Both the position numbers and the translations under genes were made by a program. The notes beneath the pieces are model-generated. The model was given only the letters and a program-made list of their open reading frames with translations, was not told the DNA's origin and made no database searches. A DNA stretch of 64,000 bases from Hyphomicrobiales bacterium (GTDB taxonomy: Bacteria; Pseudomonadota; Alphaproteobacteria; Rhizobiales; Rhizobiaceae): positions 1 through 64,000 of the forward strand of contig JAFKJY010000040.1 in NCBI GenBank assembly GCA_017305835.1, in the 5' to 3' direction. The number at the start of each line of letters is the position of its first letter. Within the stretch, counting starts at the first letter, position 1. Below are positions 18,281 through 27,785 of this stretch, one piece after another.

Positions 18281-19630
18281 CTAGACGGCGGCGGAGTGGC
18301 GGCCTTTTCCGGTCGCCAGATAGCTGTCGAACTGCGCCGCGATCAGGCGCACCAGCGGCCGGTCCGCCTCGCGGACGACGAAGCGGTCGCCGTGAAGCTC
18401 CATCAGGTCGTCCGGCCGCGCCGCGGCCAGGGAGCGCGCCTCGGCGATGATGCCCTGCGCGGCTTCGCCGAAGCGGTCGGCCGCCTCGCTGGACGAGAAG
18501 CCGAACTCGCACATCAGCTTCTCGATGACCCAGCCGCGCGCCCGGTCCTCGTCCGTCAGCTCGACGCCGCGCGCGATGGCGAGGCCGCCGGCATTGACGG
18601 CGCGGGAATAGGTGCCGGTCGCCGTCAGGTTCTGCGCGTAGCCCTCGCGATACCGGCTCACCGACGAAGGCCCGAGGCCGATCATCGTCTCGCACTGGTC
18701 GTCGGTGTAGCCTTGGAAATTGCGTCTCAGCCGCCCTTCCCGCGCGGCCACAGCGAGGCTGTCGCCGGGGCGGGCGAAGTGGTCGAGGCCGATCGGCTCG
18801 AGGCCCTGGTCGCGGATGATCTCCCAGGCGAGGCGCGCCTGCGCCAGCCGCTCGCCGGCGTCGGGAAGCGCCGTTTCGTCGATCATCTGCTGGTGCTTCT
18901 TGAACCACGGCACATGCGCGTATCCGAACAGCGCGATGCGGTCCGGCGAGAGCGTCAGCGCCTGACGGACGGTCGCGGCGATGCTGTGGCGCGTCTGGAA
19001 CGGCAGGCCGTAGAGCAGGTCGAAATTGGCCGAGCGGACGCCGCGCTTCCTCAGCCCCTCCACCACCGACGCGGTCAGCTCGAAGCCCTGCTCGCGGTTG
19101 ATCGCCTTCTGCACCTTCGGGTCGAAATCCTGGATGCCCAGGCTCGCCCGCGTCAGCCCGATGGCGGCGAGCGCGTCGAGCCGCCCCTCGTCCATGTCGT
19201 TGGGGTCGATCTCGACGCTGATCTCGGCGTCGGCCCGGAAGCCGAAGGCGCGGCGCAGGGCAGCGTCCAGCCCGATTAGGTCGGCGGGCCTGAGCATGGT
19301 CGGCGAGCCGCCGCCGAAATGCAGCGCCGCGATCCGGCCGCGGCCGGCCAGCAGGCGCGACACCGTGGCGATCTCTCGATGCAGGGAGCCCAGATAGGCC
19401 TTCACCGGCTCGTAGCGCAGCGTCTGCTTGGTGTTGCAGGCGCAGAACCAGCACAGCCGGTCGCAGAACGGCACGTGGATGTAGATCGACAGCGGCTCCT
19501 CCGCGCCGATCGTGCCGATCCACCGCTCCACGGCCTCCGGCCCGATGCCGGGGTGGAAATGCGGCGCGGTCGGATAGCTCGTGTAGCGCGGGGCGGTGTC
19601 GTTGAGGCGGGCGGAAAGCGGCGTTGACAT
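18281..19630 (-). CDS. hemN: Oxygen-independent coproporphyrinogen III oxidase
   Basis: 449 residues. Radical-SAM enzyme that oxidatively decarboxylates coproporphyrinogen III to protoporphyrinogen IX without oxygen, in the cytosol. The Fe-S motif is C-x3-C-x2-C-x-C at Cys56, Cys60, Cys63 and Cys65 (PFCDRLCWFCACN), characteristic of true HemN rather than HemW. Also seen: HFGGGSPT, EIDPNDMD and SLGIQDFDPKVQKAINR. A perfect FixK box at 19688-19701 lies 64 bp upstream of the ATG, as expected for hemN in bacteria with FnrN/FixK. It is divergent from the universal stress protein gene, which has its own box. Confidence 0.96.
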   Translation of the reverse strand: MSTPLSARLNDTAPRYTSYPTAPHFHPGIGPEAVERWIGTIGAEEPLSIYIHVPFCDRLCWFCACNTKQTLRYEPVKAYLGSLHREIATVSRLLAGRGRIAALHFGGGSPTMLRPADLIGLDAALRRAFGFRADAEISVEIDPNDMDEGRLDALAAIGLTRASLGIQDFDPKVQKAINREQGFELTASVVEGLRKRGVRSANFDLLYGLPFQTRHSIAATVRQALTLSPDRIALFGYAHVPWFKKHQQMIDETALPDAGERLAQARLAWEIIRDQGLEPIGLDHFARPGDSLAVAAREGRLRRNFQGYTDDQCETMIGLGPSSVSRYREGYAQNLTATGTYSRAVNAGGLAIARGVELTDEDRARGWVIEKLMCEFGFSSSEAADRFGEAAQGIIAEARSLAAARPDDLMELHGDRFVVREADRPLVRLIAAQFDSYLATGKGRHSAAV

Positions 19631-19687
19631 CGGTGGACAGGACTCCGGAGCGATGCCTTCCTTTCGCAGATGCGGCCGCGGCCTTCT

Positions 19688-19701
19688 TTGACGCGCATCA
19701 A
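19688..19701 (-). promoter_or_regulatory. FixK/FNR-type box for hemN
   Basis: TTGACGCGCATCAA fits the TTGAY-N4-RTCAA pattern exactly and is centred 64 bp before the hemN ATG. Confidence 0.78.
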
Positions 19702-19716
19702 CCAGCCGGCGCAGGC

Positions 19717-19730
19717 TTGATGCGCGTCAA
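19717..19730 (+). promoter_or_regulatory. FixK/FNR-type box for the divergent universal stress protein
   Basis: TTGATGCGCGTCAA is the exact reverse complement of the hemN box 29 bp away, so each strand has a properly oriented and spaced site. Centred 68 bp before ATG 19792. Confidence 0.78.
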
Positions 19731-19791
19731 AGCCGCTGCCTGCGAACGCGCTATTCGTCGCGCAAATCGAGCCGATCGAAAGGAGCCCGCC

Positions 19792-20613
19792 ATGGCCTAC
19801 AGGACCATACTCGTGAATATCGACATCGACGGCCCCGTCGCACCGGTCGTCAACACGGCGATCGGGCTCGCGCGCAGCCACGATGCCAAGCTGATCGCGA
19901 TCTGCGCCGCCGACGCGCCGATGCCGATGGGAGGGCCGGAGGCCGCCGGCCTGATGGTCGACGCGTGGCTGCAGATGCGCACCTTCATCGAGGAGCGTTT
20001 CAGGGAGGTCCGCGCCGAGTTCGAGCGCCTGACCGCAGGATCGATCGAGGCCGAGTGGCGCCAGCAGCTGGCGAGCCCGACGCAGGCCGTGGTCGAGGCG
20101 GCGCGGTCGGCCGACCTCATCGTCATGGCTGCCTTCGAGGGCGCGGCGACGGGCAACGCCTACCGGATCGCCGACCCGGCGGGCGTGGTGCTGCGCGCCG
20201 GCAGGCCGCTGCTGGTCGTGGCCAGCAACGCCGAATACCTGCGCGCCGAGAAGGTGGTCGTCGCATGGAAGGACGCGCGCGAGGCGCGGCGGGCGATCTC
20301 CGACGCGATCCCCTTCCTCGCCGCCGCGGAGCAGGTGATCGTGGCCACCGTCGCACCCGAGATCGACGAATGGGTGCGCAGCAGCGTGAACGACGTGCTG
20401 GCCTTCCTCGCTGGCCACGGCATCGCGGCGACGCCCGAGCTGATCGCCTGCGCCGACGAGAGCGTCGCGCTGTTCGAGTTCATCGAGCACAGCGGCGCGG
20501 GTCTGGTCGTGTCGGGCGCATACGGGCACAGCCGGCTGCGGGAATGGGCATTCGGCGGAGTCACGCGCTCGCTGCTCGACGAGACGGGCTTCAACCGCTT
20601 CATGTCGAGCTGA
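19792..20613 (+). CDS. Tandem universal stress protein (UspA superfamily)
   Basis: 273 residues, about twice a single Usp domain. Domain 1 begins YRTILVNIDID; domain 2 ends with the ATP-loop pattern GAYGHSRLREWAFGGVTRSLL (G-x2-G-x9-G-S/T type). Cytosolic. Such double-Usp proteins are frequent members of FNR/FixK regulons, but the molecular role is not settled. ATG 19792 is preceded by AAGGAG. A perfect FixK box is centred 68 bp upstream. The next gene is a P3B ATPase 50 bp downstream. Confidence 0.93.
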   Translation: MAYRTILVNIDIDGPVAPVVNTAIGLARSHDAKLIAICAADAPMPMGGPEAAGLMVDAWLQMRTFIEERFREVRAEFERLTAGSIEAEWRQQLASPTQAVVEAARSADLIVMAAFEGAATGNAYRIADPAGVVLRAGRPLLVVASNAEYLRAEKVVVAWKDAREARRAISDAIPFLAAAEQVIVATVAPEIDEWVRSSVNDVLAFLAGHGIAATPELIACADESVALFEFIEHSGAGLVVSGAYGHSRLREWAFGGVTRSLLDETGFNRFMSS

Positions 20614-20614
20614 C

Positions 20615-20628
20615 GGGGCAGCGGCCCC
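20615..20628 (+). terminator. Weak hairpin after the universal stress protein gene
   Basis: GGGGC/GCCCC arms around a 4-base loop lie just after the stop at 20613. No T-run follows, so termination is doubtful; read-through into the ATPase gene is possible. Confidence 0.2.
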
Positions 20629-20663
20629 GCATGGCGCGGGCGACGAAAAAGCGATATCCGTGA

Positions 20664-23294
20664 ATGCCCGCGCTGGAACGGCTCATGCAGGCGCAACCGG
20701 CATCGCAGCAGCCCGAACCGACCGCACCGGCCTACTGGTCGGTGCCGGCCGAGGATCTGCTCGCCCGGCTGCAGGCGAGCGCGGGCGGGCTGTCCACCGC
20801 CGACGCGCAGGCGCGGCTCGGCGAGTGCGGCCCGAACGCCATCGGCCGCACCAGGGGCGCGTCGGTCGCGAGAGCCTTCCTGCGCCAGTTCCGCAGCCCG
20901 CTGGTCCTGATCCTGATCTTCGCCGCGATCGTCTCCGGCTTCGTCGGGGAAGGCAGCGAGGCGGTCATCATCGGGGCGATCATCCTGGCGAGTTGCGTGC
21001 TCTCCTTCATGCAGGAATACGGCGCCTCGCAGGCGATGGAAGCGCTGGCGGCCCGCATCGCCCGCAAGGCGCTGGTGCTGCGCGACGGCAAGGAAACAGC
21101 GCTGGCGGTCGAGGACATCGTCCCGGGCGACATCGTCAGGCTGTCGGCGGGAAATCTGGTCCCGGCCGACGGCATCCTGCTCGAAGCGCGCGACTTCAAC
21201 GTCAGCGAGGCGACGCTGACCGGCGAGACGTTCCCGGTGCTGAAGGCGCCGGGGGTCTCGGCACCGGAAGCCCCGATCGGCCAGCGCGCCAACGCGGTCT
21301 TCACCGGCACCTCGGTGCGCAGCGGCACCGCGACGATGGCGGTGGTCAATACCGGCGAGCGGACGGAGTTTGCGGCCATCGCCGCCACGATCGCTCGCCG
21401 CACGCCGGAAACGGAGTTCGCCCGGGGCATCCGCCGCTTCGGCTATCTGATGACCGAGATCATGCTGGCGATCGTGATCCTCGTCTTCTTCGCCAACCTC
21501 CTGCTGCACCGCCCGATCGTCGATTCGCTGCTGTTCTCGCTGGCGCTGGCAGTCGGCCTGACGCCGGAGCTCTTGCCGGCGATCATCAGCGTGACGCTGG
21601 CGCGCGGCGCCCGCACCATGGCCGCGAGCGGCGTCATCGTGCGGCGGCTCGACGCGATCGAGAACCTCGGCAGCATGGACCTGTTGTGCACGGACAAGAC
21701 GGGGACGCTGACCGAGGGCGTGATCCGGCTGGACGCCTGCACCGGCGCCGACGGGACCGCGTCCGCGCAGGTGCGGCTGTGGGCGCTCCTCAACGCCACG
21801 TTGCAGACCGGCATGGCGAACCCGCTCGACGAGGCGATCGCGGGCGCGAAGGCCGAGGGCGACGACCTCGCTGGCTTCGGCAAGGTCGACGAGATCCCCT
21901 ACGACTTCGTGCGCAAGCGGCTGTCGATCGTGGTGCGGGAGCCGGGCCGCGAGACGGAGCTGATGGTCTGCAAGGGCGCCGTGCAGAACGTGCTGGAGGC
22001 GTGTTCCTCGGTGATCGTCGGCGCGGACATGGCGCCGCTCGATGCGGACCGGGCCCGCGACATCGACCAGCGGATGCAGGCCTGGAGCAGCCAGGGTTTT
22101 CGCGTGCTCGGCCTCGCCATACGCCGCTTCGACAGCAGGCCGTCCTATCGCCGCGAGGACGAGAGCGAGCTCGCCTTTGCCGGCTTCCTGCTCTTCTTCG
22201 ACCCGCCGAAGCAGGGCATGGCCGGGACGCTGAAGGCGCTCGCCGGGCGCGGCATCAAGGTCAAGGTGATCACCGGCGACAACCGCTACGTCGCGGCCCA
22301 CCTCGCCGAGACGATCGGCCTGCCGCATCGCCGGATCCTGACGGGCGCCGAGCTGAACAAGCTGACCAACGAGGCCCTGTTCGGCCGCGCCGCGCGCACC
22401 GACATCTTCGCCGAGATCGACCCGAACCAGAAGGAGCGGATCATCGCGGCGCTACGCCGGCGCGGCCATGTGGTCGGCTATCTCGGCGACGGGATCAACG
22501 ACGCGCCGGCCCTGCACGAGGCCGACATCGGCATCTCCGTCGACGGCGCGGCCGACGTCGCGCGGGAGGCGGCCGACATGATCCTGCTCGAACGCGACCT
22601 CGATGTCCTGCTGCGCGGGGTGGACGACGGCCGCCGCACCTTCGCGAACACGATGAAATACATCTCCATCACCACCAGCGCGAATTTCGGCAACATGGTC
22701 TCGATGGCGTTCGCCTCGCTGGCGCTGCCCTTCCTGCCGCTGCTGGCGCCGCAGATCCTGCTCAACAACTTCCTGTCCGACATCCCCTCCTTCGCGATCG
22801 CGACCGACAATGTCGACCCCGACCAGGTGCGCACGCCGCGCCATTGGGACATCGGCTTCGTGCGCCGCTTCATGGTGCGGTTCGGGCTGATCAGCTCGGT
22901 CTTCGACGTCCTCACCTTCGCCTTCCTGCTCGCTCTGGCCGGGGCGGCGCAGTCCTTCCAGACCGGCTGGTTCGTCGAATCGCTCGTCACGGAGCTCGGC
23001 ATCGTGCTGATCGTGCGGACCGAAAAGCCGTTCTGGAAGAGCCGGGCCAGCCGGCCGCTGGTGTGGCTGTCGATCGCCACCGGGCTGCTCGCCGTCGCGA
23101 TCCCCTATCTGCCCGGCGCCGGATGGTTCGGCTTCGTGCCGCTGCCGCCGCTCGTGCTCGCGGGGCTTGTCGCCATCACCGTCGCCTACCTCGCCGCGTC
23201 GGAAGCGGCGAAGCGCAGCTTCTTCGCGCAGGAACGCAAGCGGCGCGCGGCGTCGCGGCGGAGGCCACCCGGCCGGACCGGGCGCGCCGTTTGA
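20664..23294 (+). CDS. Cation-transporting P-type ATPase, P3B (MgtA-like)
   Basis: 876 residues. Inner-membrane ATP-driven cation pump; sequence features fit the Mg2+-importing MgtA/MgtB group. Seen: N-terminal cation_ATPase_N (about 25-90), actuator LTGETFPVLK, the membrane helix LAVGLTPELLPAIISVTLARGA (the VGLTPE-LP variant of P3B), phosphorylation DKTGTLTEG, hinge GDGINDAPALHEADIGISVD, then a C-terminal helix bundle with QILLNNFLSDIPSFAIATDNVD, close to MgtA. Start ATG 20664 has no good ribosome site; ATG 20685 is an alternative. No clear FixK box upstream. The last 20 residues are Arg-rich. Another P-type ATPase follows after 67 bp. Confidence 0.92.
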   Translation: MPALERLMQAQPASQQPEPTAPAYWSVPAEDLLARLQASAGGLSTADAQARLGECGPNAIGRTRGASVARAFLRQFRSPLVLILIFAAIVSGFVGEGSEAVIIGAIILASCVLSFMQEYGASQAMEALAARIARKALVLRDGKETALAVEDIVPGDIVRLSAGNLVPADGILLEARDFNVSEATLTGETFPVLKAPGVSAPEAPIGQRANAVFTGTSVRSGTATMAVVNTGERTEFAAIAATIARRTPETEFARGIRRFGYLMTEIMLAIVILVFFANLLLHRPIVDSLLFSLALAVGLTPELLPAIISVTLARGARTMAASGVIVRRLDAIENLGSMDLLCTDKTGTLTEGVIRLDACTGADGTASAQVRLWALLNATLQTGMANPLDEAIAGAKAEGDDLAGFGKVDEIPYDFVRKRLSIVVREPGRETELMVCKGAVQNVLEACSSVIVGADMAPLDADRARDIDQRMQAWSSQGFRVLGLAIRRFDSRPSYRREDESELAFAGFLLFFDPPKQGMAGTLKALAGRGIKVKVITGDNRYVAAHLAETIGLPHRRILTGAELNKLTNEALFGRAARTDIFAEIDPNQKERIIAALRRRGHVVGYLGDGINDAPALHEADIGISVDGAADVAREAADMILLERDLDVLLRGVDDGRRTFANTMKYISITTSANFGNMVSMAFASLALPFLPLLAPQILLNNFLSDIPSFAIATDNVDPDQVRTPRHWDIGFVRRFMVRFGLISSVFDVLTFAFLLALAGAAQSFQTGWFVESLVTELGIVLIVRTEKPFWKSRASRPLVWLSIATGLLAVAIPYLPGAGWFGFVPLPPLVLAGLVAITVAYLAASEAAKRSFFAQERKRRAASRRRPPGRTGRAV

Positions 23295-23304
23295 TTCATC
23301 GCAA
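23291..23304 (+). promoter_or_regulatory. Degenerate FixK/FNR-type box upstream of the P2A ATPase
   Basis: TTGATTCATCGCAA has a perfect left half and CAA in the right. It is centred about 64 bp before ATG 23362 and includes the stop codon of the preceding gene. The spacing supports it; the sequence match alone does not. Confidence 0.35.
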
Positions 23305-23361
23305 CGCTCCCGGCCGGTTCGAGCTGTACCGCCGGGAGGCACGGAGCACCGCCGAGGACAC

Positions 23362-26007
23362 ATGCCGGTCCAGCAGCCCGATGGCGAACATGCGGACGTC
23401 CCGGGCCTCGAGCCCGCGGAGGCAGCGCGGCTGCTGCGCGTCCACGGCCCGAATGCGCTGCCGCAGCCGCGGCAGCCGTCGCTGGCGGCCGTGTTCCTGC
23501 GCCAGTTCCTCAGCCCGCTGATCTACGTCCTACTCGCGGCCGCGCTGGTCTCGGTGGCGCTCGGCGACGTCCGCGACGCCGCCTTCATCGGCGTCGTGCT
23601 TCTGGTCAACGGCGTGATCGGCACTGTCCAGGAATATTCGGCCGGCAGGGCGACGGCGGCGCTTCGGCGGCTGGAGCAGCCGAGGGCGACGGTGGTCCGC
23701 TCCGGCGAAAGATACGAGATCGACGCGCGCGAGCTGGTGCCCGGCGACGTCGTCATGATCGAAGCCGGCGGGCGCGTCCCGGCCGACCTGCGGCTGCTGG
23801 AGAGCCAGGACCTGCAATGCGACGAATCGCTGCTGACGGGCGAGGCCCTGCCGGTGGCGAAGGCCGTGTCCGAAGCGCCTGCTCCGGCCTATGCCGGCAC
23901 GCTGGTGACGCGCGGCCGCGCCACCGGCCTCGTCACGGCCACGGGCCGGGAAACGGAGATCGGCAGGATCGCGGGCCTGCTCGCGGGGCCTTCCGATTCC
24001 CCTCCGCCCCTGATGATCCGTCTGGAAGCCTTCTCCCGCGCGGTCGCGGTCTCGGTCGGCATAGCGGTGGTCGTGCTCATGCTTGTCGGCCTCGCCCGCA
24101 ACATGGGCTTCCACGAGCTGTTCCTGATGGCCGTGGGCCTCGCCGTCAGCGCGATCCCCGAGGGCCTGCCCATCGCGATCTCGGTGGCGCTGGCGATCGG
24201 CATGCGGCGCATGGCGAAGGTGAACGTCATCGTCCGCAACATGCCGGCGATCGAGGCGCTCGGCTCCTGCACGCTGATCGCCACCGACAAGACCGGTACG
24301 CTGACGATGAACGAGCTGACGGTGACGGAGGTCCGCTTGCCGGACGGCCTCGCCGTGCTGTTCGAGGCGGGGCCGGACGTGGAGGCGTGCCGGGTCTATT
24401 CTCCCGATGCCGCGCCGGGCGACGCGCGGGCGCGCAGCGCCAGGCTGCTGCATGCGGCGGCGATGCCCAACGAGGGCGCGCTGCTGCACGGCGCGAACGG
24501 CTGGGCGGGCGTCGGCGACACCGTCGACGTCGCGCTGCTGTTCGCGGCGCGCAAGGCCGGCATCGTGCACGAGGAGGCGAAGGCGGAGAACCCGCTGGTC
24601 GCGCGCATCCCCTACGAGCCGGACCTCAAATACGCCGCCTCCTTCCACGCGAACGGCAAGTCGATCCGGGTCTTCGTCAAGGGCGCGCCCGAAACGCTCA
24701 TCGCCATGTGCGACCGCATGGAGATCGCCGGCCGCCCGGCGCCGATCGACAGGGCGGCGCTGCTGGCGCAGAAGGAGGAGCTGGCGGCGCGTGGCCTGCG
24801 CGTGCTCGCCTTCGCCGAGGGCGAGATCGGCATCGAGAAGAGCCGGCGCTACGGACGCCGGCACCTGCTGAACCTCGATTTCCTCGGTCTCGCCGGCATG
24901 CAGGACCCGCTGCGGCCGGAGGTGCCCAGGGCGATTTCGGCCTGCCGGCAGGCCGGCATCGAGATCGTCATGGTCACCGGCGACGACCCTCGGACCGCGA
25001 GCGCCATCGCGCGGCAGGCGGGAATCGACTTCACGGAGGCGCAGGTCGTCACGGGCGAGCAGGTGACGGAGGCGGAGGCCGCCGGGGAAGCGGCGCTCGA
25101 CGCGCTGACGCGGTCGGCCCGCATCTACGCGCGGGTGAAGCCGGTCCAGAAGCTGGCCATCGTCCGGTCGCTCCAGCGCAACGGCCATTTCGTCGCCGTC
25201 ACCGGCGACGGCGTCAACGACGCGCCCGCCCTCAAGCACGCCCATGTCGGCGTCGCCATGGGGCGCAAGGGCACCGACGTCGCCAAGGAGAGCGCCGACA
25301 TCATCGTCACCGACGACAACTTCGCCTCGATCGTCGCCGGCATCCGCGCCGGCCGCGTGGCCTACGCCAACATCCGCAAGGTCGTGTTCATGCTCGTGTC
25401 GACCGGCGCCGCGGAGGTCCTGCTGTTCCTGCTCGCGCTGCCGTTCGGCCTGCCGATGCCGTTGCTGCCGGTGCAGCTCCTCTGGCTCAATCTGGTGACG
25501 AACGGCATCCAGGACGTCTTCCTCGCCGGCGAAAGGCCGGAGGGCGACGAGCTTTCCTACCCGCCGCGCAATCCGCGCGAGCCGATCTTCGACCGGCCCA
25601 TGCTGCGGCGCATCCTGATCTCGACGCTCGTCATGGGCGGCGGCGCGTTCGCGCTGTTCTGGTGGCTCCTCGAACGCGGCCATTCCGAGTTCGAGGCGCG
25701 CAACCTGCTGCTGCTGCTGTTCGTGCTCTTCGAGAATTTGCAGACGCTCAACAGCCGGTCGGAGCACCATTCGGCCTTCCGCCAGGGCTTCTTCGGCAAC
25801 CCGCTACTCATCATCGGCATCGTCGGCGCGCAGGCGGTCCATGTTCTGGCCATGCATATCCCCCTGCTGCGCGAGACGCTGAGCCTGGCGCCCGTGACGT
25901 GGCGGGAATGGGCGATGCTGCTCGCGGCGGGAACCGTGCTGCTCGCGGCGATGGAGCTCGACAAGTGGCGGGCAAGGCGAGCGGCCGCCGCCGGATCGGG
26001 GAATTGA
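23362..26007 (+). CDS. Cation-transporting P-type ATPase, P2A (Ca2+-ATPase-like)
   Basis: 881 residues from ATG 23362 after GAGGA; the 65 extra upstream codons overlap the previous gene and look non-coding. It pumps cations, most probably Ca2+ or Mn2+, out of the cytosol. Seen: GTVQEYSAGRATAALRRL, actuator LLTGEALPVAK, helix M4 AVSAIPEGLPIAISVALAIGMRRMAK (PEGLP, the P2A Ca-site motif), DKTGTLTMNEL, hinge TGDGVNDAPALKHAHVGVAMG, M6 LLPVQLLWLNLVTNGIQD (the N-x2-T-x2-xD site with ligands), and four closing helices. A weak FixK box lies upstream. Together with the preceding P3B gene it forms a two-pump tandem. Confidence 0.92.
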   Translation: MPVQQPDGEHADVPGLEPAEAARLLRVHGPNALPQPRQPSLAAVFLRQFLSPLIYVLLAAALVSVALGDVRDAAFIGVVLLVNGVIGTVQEYSAGRATAALRRLEQPRATVVRSGERYEIDARELVPGDVVMIEAGGRVPADLRLLESQDLQCDESLLTGEALPVAKAVSEAPAPAYAGTLVTRGRATGLVTATGRETEIGRIAGLLAGPSDSPPPLMIRLEAFSRAVAVSVGIAVVVLMLVGLARNMGFHELFLMAVGLAVSAIPEGLPIAISVALAIGMRRMAKVNVIVRNMPAIEALGSCTLIATDKTGTLTMNELTVTEVRLPDGLAVLFEAGPDVEACRVYSPDAAPGDARARSARLLHAAAMPNEGALLHGANGWAGVGDTVDVALLFAARKAGIVHEEAKAENPLVARIPYEPDLKYAASFHANGKSIRVFVKGAPETLIAMCDRMEIAGRPAPIDRAALLAQKEELAARGLRVLAFAEGEIGIEKSRRYGRRHLLNLDFLGLAGMQDPLRPEVPRAISACRQAGIEIVMVTGDDPRTASAIARQAGIDFTEAQVVTGEQVTEAEAAGEAALDALTRSARIYARVKPVQKLAIVRSLQRNGHFVAVTGDGVNDAPALKHAHVGVAMGRKGTDVAKESADIIVTDDNFASIVAGIRAGRVAYANIRKVVFMLVSTGAAEVLLFLLALPFGLPMPLLPVQLLWLNLVTNGIQDVFLAGERPEGDELSYPPRNPREPIFDRPMLRRILISTLVMGGGAFALFWWLLERGHSEFEARNLLLLLFVLFENLQTLNSRSEHHSAFRQGFFGNPLLIIGIVGAQAVHVLAMHIPLLRETLSLAPVTWREWAMLLAAGTVLLAAMELDKWRARRAAAAGSGN

Positions 26008-26017
26008 GCCACATCAA
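26004..26017 (+). promoter_or_regulatory. FixK/FNR-type box upstream of the second universal stress protein
   Basis: TTGAGCCACATCAA differs at one position (G at Y) from TTGAY-N4-RTCAA. Centred 66 bp before ATG 26077. Its first half contains the TGA stop of the P2A ATPase. Confidence 0.65.
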
Positions 26018-26076
26018 GGAGGCGCCGCCCGTCTGCGGGCACAAAGGCCGCGAAACTGTAACCTTGGGAGATTGAG

Positions 26077-26913
26077 ATGCAGCGCCAAGCCTTCCTGCCG
26101 CTCGTGACCTATCCCGACGCCAATACCGACGCGATCGCCGCCAACGCGATCCAGATGGCCGCATGCCTCGACGCCGGGCTGCACGCGCTGGCCCTGAACC
26201 CCGACATTCCCGACGTGTCCAGTCCGCTGGCGCGCTTCCTCACCAACCTGCCAGATCTCATTGGAAAGGCGGAGGAAACCAGCCGCAAGCGCGGCGATCA
26301 TCTGCTGAAAAAGGTGACCGAGGAAGGCAAGAAGGCCGGCGTCGAGGTGACGACCGAGGCCCTGCGATACAATGCCAGCTTCCTTCCGGAAGCCGCGGCC
26401 ACCCTCGCCCGCTACCACGACTGCGTGCTGTGCGGCTGGGAGGCCTCCAACATGACGTCGCAGATGGTCGCCGAAGCCGTGATCTTCGGCGCCGGCCGGC
26501 CGACGATCCTGCTGCCCGAGCTCTCTCCCGTCGGGTCGCTCCAGCACGTCGCGGTCGCCTGGGACGGCAGCCGCGTCGCGGCGCGCGCCCTCGGCGACGC
26601 CGAGCACCTTCTGCGCCGCGCCGGGACGATCTCGGTGCTCACCGTGCTCGACGAGAAGCCGCTGAGCGACAAAGAGGCCGGCGAGCGGCTCGCCGCCGGC
26701 CTGAAGGCGCGCGGCTTCCCCGCCGCGGCGGTCAACATCACCGCCGAGGACTGCCCGATCGCCACCACGCTGCAGGAGCGCGCGCTCGAGCTCGGCGCCG
26801 GGCTTCTGGTGATGGGCGCCTTCGGCCATACGCGCGTGCGGGACTTCGTGCTCGGCGGCGCGACCCAGGGCGTGCTGGACGACCTGCGGCTGCCCGTCAT
26901 GCTTTCCCATTGA
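26077..26913 (+). CDS. Universal stress protein (UspA superfamily), second copy
   Basis: 278 residues, two Usp-like halves. The first half (LPLVTYPDANTDAIAANAIQMAACLDAGLHALAL) is divergent. The second contains HVAVAWDGSRVAARALGDAE and closes with the nucleotide loop MGAFGHTRVRDFVLGGATQGVLDDLRLPVMLSH. Cytosolic. GGGAG precedes ATG 26077 at normal spacing. A near-perfect FixK box is centred 66 bp upstream. An SDR gene follows after 16 bp and is probably co-transcribed. Confidence 0.92.
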   Translation: MQRQAFLPLVTYPDANTDAIAANAIQMAACLDAGLHALALNPDIPDVSSPLARFLTNLPDLIGKAEETSRKRGDHLLKKVTEEGKKAGVEVTTEALRYNASFLPEAAATLARYHDCVLCGWEASNMTSQMVAEAVIFGAGRPTILLPELSPVGSLQHVAVAWDGSRVAARALGDAEHLLRRAGTISVLTVLDEKPLSDKEAGERLAAGLKARGFPAAAVNITAEDCPIATTLQERALELGAGLLVMGAFGHTRVRDFVLGGATQGVLDDLRLPVMLSH

Positions 26914-26929
26914 GACCGGAGTAAAGAGG

Positions 26930-27682
<753 letters not shown>

Positions 27683-27688
27683 GCCGGA

Positions 27689-27709
27689 GGCCGGCGCTCA
27701 TCGCCGGCC
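27689..27709 (+). terminator. GC-rich hairpin after the SDR gene
   Basis: Eight-base arms GGCCGGCG/CGCCGGCC around the loop CTCAT, 6 bp after the SDR stop. No T-run follows, so it may act only as a weak or factor-dependent end. Confidence 0.4.
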
Positions 27710-27785
27710 GGAAATTGCCGCATGTGTCCTTCCGTGGCACGGTGGACGGAGCGCCGGCTCCCGGCCGGCCAGATGGGAGCGCTCG

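Noticed and set aside
16127..19279. 1050-codon open frame on the plus strand across the P1B ATPase and hemN
   Set aside because: Runs antisense through two well-conserved genes and their intergenic gap; no motif, no ribosome site. A GC shadow.
20590..20603. TTCAACCGCTTCAT as a possible FixK box before the P3B ATPase
   Set aside because: Distance (about 67 bp) fits, but both half-sites are altered and the sequence lies inside the coding end of the universal stress gene; too weak to list.
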